Positions 6,256 through 8,996 of a stretch of DNA of 8,996 nucleotides are shown here, piece by piece. The DNA is from Bacteroidaceae bacterium (lineage in GTDB: Bacteria > Bacteroidota > Bacteroidia > Bacteroidales > Bacteroidaceae). Each line of letters starts with the position of its first letter. The stretch's first letter is position 1. The stretch covers positions 1 through 8,996 of the forward strand of contig JAFYYO010000319.1 of the NCBI GenBank assembly GCA_017557475.1. Direction: 5' to 3'. Under the pieces are notes generated by a model. The model searched no databases and was not told the DNA's origin. It worked only from the letters and a program-made list of their open reading frames with translations. A program made the translations under genes and the position numbers.

Positions 6256-8019
6256 CACTAACATCTCGCATTTCTTGCAGTCGAACTCCAAGCGGAATCG
6301 CCGCCCATCACCAAGGACAAGAAAGAGAGGGTCTTTCCACTTTTCATTTTTCATTTTTAATTTTTCATTCTCTTTGTGGCACTGTCCCCAAGCATGCCGA
6401 AGGCAGAAGCGGCAGGTCATCAAGGGAGACCCTCTCCAAACCTCTCCCTCTAGGGCGAGGCTTTCTTTCTTATTTTCTCCCCTTAGAGGGGGAGCTAGAG
6501 GGGGCCTGTTGATAGGGGCCGTCATTTCTCTTCTCCACTCTGCCAATTGGCTTCTTGGGATAAACCAAGGTTGAGTGAAGCGGATTTCCACATCTTTGCA
6601 GAGGTAAGGCGTGTCGCCGAGTTTGCTGAGGACTTCCTTGATTGAGGCCGTTTGGTCGGTTCGGGCAAGCTGGTGTTCCTGGGCGAATTCCTCGCTTCTG
6701 TTTGTGCCGTCTTCAGCCGTGAAAGTCAAGCGGAAGCCTGGCTCTGTCTCTTCGAGGAGGAAACGGGCATCTATGCGGCGTTCTGCAGTCTTTCCGCTCA
6801 TCTGGTCTTCCCACTGCTTATCGAAGCTCCGCCAAAGTCGGTCGCCCTTCTTAAGTGAAGAGTGAAAAGTGAAAAGTGAAGAATTGTAATACAGGTGATT
6901 CCCTTCTGCTCTATTTACTCTGAAGCCTTGCAATTTGCCCTCCTGATCGAGGAAACAAAGCCCGTCGCCATTGTTGAAAACCTCAGTCGAGCTGACAATA
7001 ATGCAGCCGTTTCTGACCTCCTTCACTCGTCCTACCTCGCGGCCTCTACTCTTGGGTGTATCTGGCGAAGCAAGGTCGTTTGTGCGGCCATAGAGGAAGT
7101 AGTCCGTATAGCCCCTGGAGAAGCTGCGAGAAAGGTCGGGCGTGAAGGTGTAGGTGCTTGTGCCGAAGGAGGAGCGAACGAACTCAGGACGGCGTTTTAT
7201 GATGGTGTCGAGGGCTTGCCGATAGCTTGCCGTCACGTTCTTCACATAGGCAATGTCTTTCAATCTTCCCTCAATTTTGAAGCTTCTCACACCCACATCA
7301 ATCATCTCCTCGAGGTACTTCTGGCGGTTCATGTCCTTGAGCGAAAGCAGGAATTTCTCCTTGATGAGGGTGTTTCCTTCGCCATCCTCGAGCGAAAAAG
7401 GCAAGCGGCAGAACTGGGCACATTCGCCCCTGTTTGCAGAGCGACCAAAACAGTACTCAGAAGCATAACATCTCCCACTATAAGAGACACAAAGTGCACC
7501 ATGAACGAAGGTCTCGAGTCGTACCTCTGGAACAGCCTCGTGTATCTCTTTTATCTGTTCAAGCGAAAGTTCACGAGCAAGGACTACCTGATTGAACCCT
7601 AATTCTTTAAGCCTTGCCGCATCCTGCTTTGTGCGGTTGTCCATCTGGGTGCTCGCATGAAGGGGAACAGGAGGCATTGCCAACCTGAGAAAGACCTCGT
7701 CTTGCGTGATGAAGGCATCCACTCCGGCATGATAGAGTTCCCATGCAATTTGCCTCGCTTGCTCCAGTTCATCAGGGCGAAGAAGCGTGTTCAGAGTGGC
7801 ATAAATCTTGACGCCGAACTTATGGGCATAGTCGCAAAGCTTCTGAATATCCTCCACGGAATTGCCCGCAGCAACCCTTGCCCCAAAACGCGGAGCCCCA
7901 ATATAGACGGCATCTGCACCATGATCTACTGCTGCAAGACCGCAATCGAGGTCTCGAGCAGGGGAGAGAAGCTCAACGGAGGCCCGAGGGGTTTGGTGGG
8001 GGCTGCTAGTGGATCTCAT
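6244..8019 (-). CDS. U32-family protein, RlhA-type (23S rRNA hydroxylation / 'collagenase-like')
   Basis: The 591-residue protein opens with VELLSPARDLDCGLAAVDHGADAVYIGA, the usual U32 N-terminus. The family signature lies at 169-184: ETFVHGALCVSYSGRC. Cys177, Cys184, Cys200 and Cys204 are candidates for an iron-sulfur site, as known for U32 proteins acting in RNA hydroxylation (RlhA, TrhP) and ubiquinone synthesis (UbiU/V). A DUF3656-like region covers about 412-498. The C-terminus has paired cysteines, CRFC (536-539) and CKKC (581-584), and PLMTCRFCL and RFRLEFDC match the family. The domain order points to an RlhA-like RNA modifier rather than a protease. The ATG at 8019 was chosen because the frame upstream lies entirely inside metA; the overlap with metA is 14 bp. 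In-frame repeat-derived peptides occur at about 379-389, 503-532 and 550-562, and the stop codon also lies in a repeat. The reading frame is intact. Confidence 0.9.
   Translation of the reverse strand: MRSTSSPHQTPRASVELLSPARDLDCGLAAVDHGADAVYIGAPRFGARVAAGNSVEDIQKLCDYAHKFGVKIYATLNTLLRPDELEQARQIAWELYHAGVDAFITQDEVFLRLAMPPVPLHASTQMDNRTKQDAARLKELGFNQVVLARELSLEQIKEIHEAVPEVRLETFVHGALCVSYSGRCYASEYCFGRSANRGECAQFCRLPFSLEDGEGNTLIKEKFLLSLKDMNRQKYLEEMIDVGVRSFKIEGRLKDIAYVKNVTASYRQALDTIIKRRPEFVRSSFGTSTYTFTPDLSRSFSRGYTDYFLYGRTNDLASPDTPKSRGREVGRVKEVRNGCIIVSSTEVFNNGDGLCFLDQEGKLQGFRVNRAEGNHLYYNSSLFTFHSSLKKGDRLWRSFDKQWEDQMSGKTAERRIDARFLLEETEPGFRLTFTAEDGTNRSEEFAQEHQLARTDQTASIKEVLSKLGDTPYLCKDVEIRFTQPWFIPRSQLAEWRREMTAPINRPPLAPPLRGENKKESLALEGEVWRGSPLMTCRFCLRHAWGQCHKENEKLKMKNEKWKDPLFLVLGDGRRFRLEFDCKKCEMLVHSS
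6341..6368. repeat. Heptamer tandem repeat in the U32 C-terminal domain (4 units)
   Basis: Plus-strand units are TTTTCAT, TTTTCAT, TTTTAAT and TTTTCAT, 28 bp, with a partial degenerate unit at 6334-6340. The coding strand gives the lysine-rich stretch ENEKLKMKNEKWK (550-562). This sits between the third C-terminal cysteine (Cys547) and the conserved DPLFLVLGDGRRFRLEFDC block, a position that looks like a variable loop. Confidence 0.7.
6425..6505. repeat. Imperfectly palindromic repeat element, translated in frame in the U32 gene
   Basis: Two converging half-elements are separated by a T-rich spacer (about 6461-6476). The left half contains CCTCTCC twice and the hairpin-like CCTCTCCCTCTAGGGCGAGG (6441-6460). 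The right half contains CTCCCCTTAGAGGGGGAG (6477-6494), with 6-bp arms, plus a nearby CTAGAGGGGG. Read on opposite strands, the halves look alike: CCCTCTAGGG-type against CCCTCTAAGGGG-type. GGAGA-CCC-TCTCC (6425-6437) adds another small hairpin. The translation is RPPLAPPLRGENKKES followed by LALEGEVWRGSP (residues 505-532). Such C-rich PPLAPPLRG-encoding units recall dispersed short repeats of Bacteroidetes genomes (recalled knowledge, not searched). Confidence 0.65.
6853..6880. repeat. Heptamer tandem repeat in the middle of the U32 gene (4 units)
   Basis: Plus-strand units are AAGTGAA, GAGTGAA, AAGTGAA and AAGTGAA, 28 bp. The coding strand (TTCACTT repeated) is translated in frame as SSLFTFHSSL (about 380-389). 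It lies between FRVNRAEGNHLYY and KKGDRLWR, both recognisable family segments, so it occupies a loop or replaces a short linker. Confidence 0.75.
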
Positions 8020-8923
8020 TGATATCGTAGGGCGTTTCCTGGTAGACGTAGTAGTTGAGCCAGTTCTGGAAGAGCAGATTCCCATGCCCTCGCCAAGTGA
8101 CGAGTGGGCCCTTCTCTGGGTCATCGTCGCGATAGTAGTTGTAGGGCTTATGAATTGGTAATCCTTTTCCAAGATCGCGCTTGTATTCCGTATCTAGCGT
8201 GGGAGGAGAGTATTCCGAATGGCCTGTGATGAAGATTTCACGTCCGTTTCTCGCCATCAACATCGAGACGCCACTTTGCGGACCTTCGGCGATGATGGTC
8301 AATTCGGGCACCTTCTGGATGTCTTCCTTGCGGATTTCCGTATGTCGGCTGTGAGGCATGTAGAAGACGTCGTCGAAGCCTCTGAAAATGGGCAGCTTAG
8401 GGAAGAGAGGCACTTGCGGGAAGATGCCGAACTTCTTCTCTGGGAGCGGGTATTTGGGGATGCCGTAATAGTAGTAGAGCCCAGCCTGTGCAGCCCAACA
8501 AATATATAATGTACTCGTCACGTGCGTGCGTGCCCATGTGAGGATTTCAGTCATCTCGTCCCAATAGGTCACCTGCTCGAAGTCGAGGTGCTCCACAGGC
8601 GCTCCCGTGATGATGAAGCCGTCGAAACGCTCCTCCTGCATCTCCTCGAAGTCGCGATAGAAGGCCCTCATGTGCTCTATGGGCGTATTCTTGGGCGTGT
8701 GCGCCTTGATTTTCATCAGGTGTAGCTCAAGCTGGAGCGGACTGTTCGAGAGCAATCGGATCAGGTCTGTCTCAGTAGTGATTTTCAGCGGCATGAGGTT
8801 GAGGATAGCGATTCGCAAAGGTCTGATATCCTGAGCATTGGCCCTCGCATCCCCCAGCACGAAGATATTCTCCTCTCTGAGAAACTCAATTGCAGGCAGC
8901 TTATCTGGAAGTCTAAGTGGCAT
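8006..8923 (-). CDS. metA: Homoserine O-acyltransferase (MetA family), probably acetyl-specific
   Basis: The 305-residue protein has the length and order of MetA. It opens MPLRLPDKLPAIEFL, then LRIAILNLMPLK, GAPVEHLDFEQV, YICWAAQAGLYYYYGI and FITGHSEYSPPTL. The catalytic residues fall at the same numbers as in E. coli MetA: Cys142, His235 and Glu237. Position 111 is Glu; published work on Bacillus MetA links Glu111 to acetyl-CoA and Gly111 to succinyl-CoA, so O-acetylhomoserine is the predicted product, although databases often label this family succinyltransferase. It activates homoserine in the cytosol, the first committed step of methionine synthesis. The gene is the first of a cluster with the U32 and zinc-ribbon genes. 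No SAM riboswitch or Shine-Dalgarno sequence is visible in the 73 bp of upstream sequence available. The start ATG is the natural family start and lies inside a heptamer repeat tract. Confidence 0.96.
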   Translation of the reverse strand: MPLRLPDKLPAIEFLREENIFVLGDARANAQDIRPLRIAILNLMPLKITTETDLIRLLSNSPLQLELHLMKIKAHTPKNTPIEHMRAFYRDFEEMQEERFDGFIITGAPVEHLDFEQVTYWDEMTEILTWARTHVTSTLYICWAAQAGLYYYYGIPKYPLPEKKFGIFPQVPLFPKLPIFRGFDDVFYMPHSRHTEIRKEDIQKVPELTIIAEGPQSGVSMLMARNGREIFITGHSEYSPPTLDTEYKRDLGKGLPIHKPYNYYRDDDPEKGPLVTWRGHGNLLFQNWLNYYVYQETPYDINEIH

Positions 8924-8945
8924 GGAAGATGGATGATGTTAGATG
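8918..8945. repeat. Heptamer tandem repeat overlapping the metA start codon (4 units)
   Basis: Plus-strand units are TGGCATG, GAAGATG, GATGATG and TTAGATG, with ATG every 7 bp (ends at 8924, 8931, 8938 and 8945). On the coding strand CAT recurs every 7 bp through the leader, and the C-ATG of the start codon is in phase. The consensus resembles the tract at 1506-1540. Confidence 0.55.
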
Positions 8946-8958
8946 TTGTTTTGCGTTG

Positions 8959-8966
8959 CAAAGATA
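8959..8966 (-). promoter_or_regulatory. Putative -7 promoter box for the metA cluster
   Basis: The minus strand reads TATCTTTG, matching TAnnTTTG, 35 bp upstream of the metA ATG. No TTTG -33 element is seen at the usual distance; that space is taken by the GATTAGA repeats. A short inverted repeat, TTTGC-GTT-GCAAA (8950-8962), overlaps the box and the likely transcription start. Since only 30 bp upstream of the box are in the window, more control sequence may lie beyond. Confidence 0.55.
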
Positions 8967-8973
8967 TAAAAAA

Positions 8974-8994
8974 GATTAGAGATTAGAGATTAGG
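8974..8994. repeat. Heptamer tandem repeat GATTAGA, cut by the window end
   Basis: Units are GATTAGA, GATTAGA and GATTAGG, followed by GA at the window end, so the tract may continue. It lies immediately upstream of the metA -7 box, in the place where a -33 element would be expected. Confidence 0.75.
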
Positions 8995-8996
8995 GA

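Noticed and set aside
6425..6505. Insertion sequence or attachment site
   Set aside because: There is no transposase frame, no target-site duplication that I can identify, and the reading frame is continuous. A short REP-like element fits better.
6895..7602. Plus-strand open frame of 235 codons
   Set aside because: It is antisense to the conserved U32 signature region, and its residues match no family. It is a by-product of the codon use of the real gene.
8020..8172. 51-residue N-terminal extension of the U32 protein
   Set aside because: This sequence is metA read in another frame, low in conservation and rich in Ser/Thr/Arg. The family start follows shortly after the ATG at 8019.

Overview
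The window looks like a chromosomal segment of a member of the Bacteroidales, most likely Prevotella or a close relative. Three lines of evidence support this. The promoters carry the Bacteroidetes -7 motif TAnnTTTG, and start codons lack Shine-Dalgarno sequences. The secreted glycosidase ends in a Prevotella-style tail (IYNLSGQRL...GGKKILIK). The U32, MetA and HerA-like proteins read like Bacteroidales family members. All six genes lie on the minus strand, so transcription runs from high to low coordinates.

Layout in transcription order. (1) 8996-8924: a metA promoter region with a -7 box between two heptamer repeat tracts. (2) A compact cluster: metA (homoserine O-acyltransferase; Glu111 predicts acetyl-CoA as donor), a U32 'peptidase' of the RlhA type that overlaps metA by 14 bp, and, 16 bp further on, a membrane protein with a lipobox, an SH3-like region, about five membrane helices and a C-terminal zinc ribbon. 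(3) A new promoter in a 78-bp gap, then a 1264-residue secreted GH76 (alpha-1,6-mannanase family) enzyme with a beta-trefoil, a CBM6-like module, four discoidin-like modules and a sorting-type tail. (4) A short-chain dehydrogenase/reductase whose GTG start overlaps the GH76 stop (GTGA). (5) A 213-bp gap with a phased 22-bp repeat array and a promoter. (6) The first 146 codons of a HerA-like/DUF853 ATPase that runs off the window at base 1.

The part least explained by ordinary genes is the repeat content. Six separate tracts, each of different sequence, share a 7-bp tandem period. Five are complete, with four or five units each, and one runs off the window. Three are read as protein or overlap a coding end inside the U32 gene, one lies in the GH76 tail, one covers the metA start codon and one lies upstream of the metA promoter. 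The U32 gene also holds an in-frame, imperfectly palindromic element (about 6425-6505) encoding a PPLAPPLRGE-type peptide. It appears to sit where the family normally has a conserved segment. Separately, the gap upstream of the HerA-like gene carries CGTG at exactly 22-bp spacing five times in a row.

No tRNA, rRNA, CRISPR array, transposase or phage gene is visible. No SusC/SusD pair accompanies the GH76 gene within the window.
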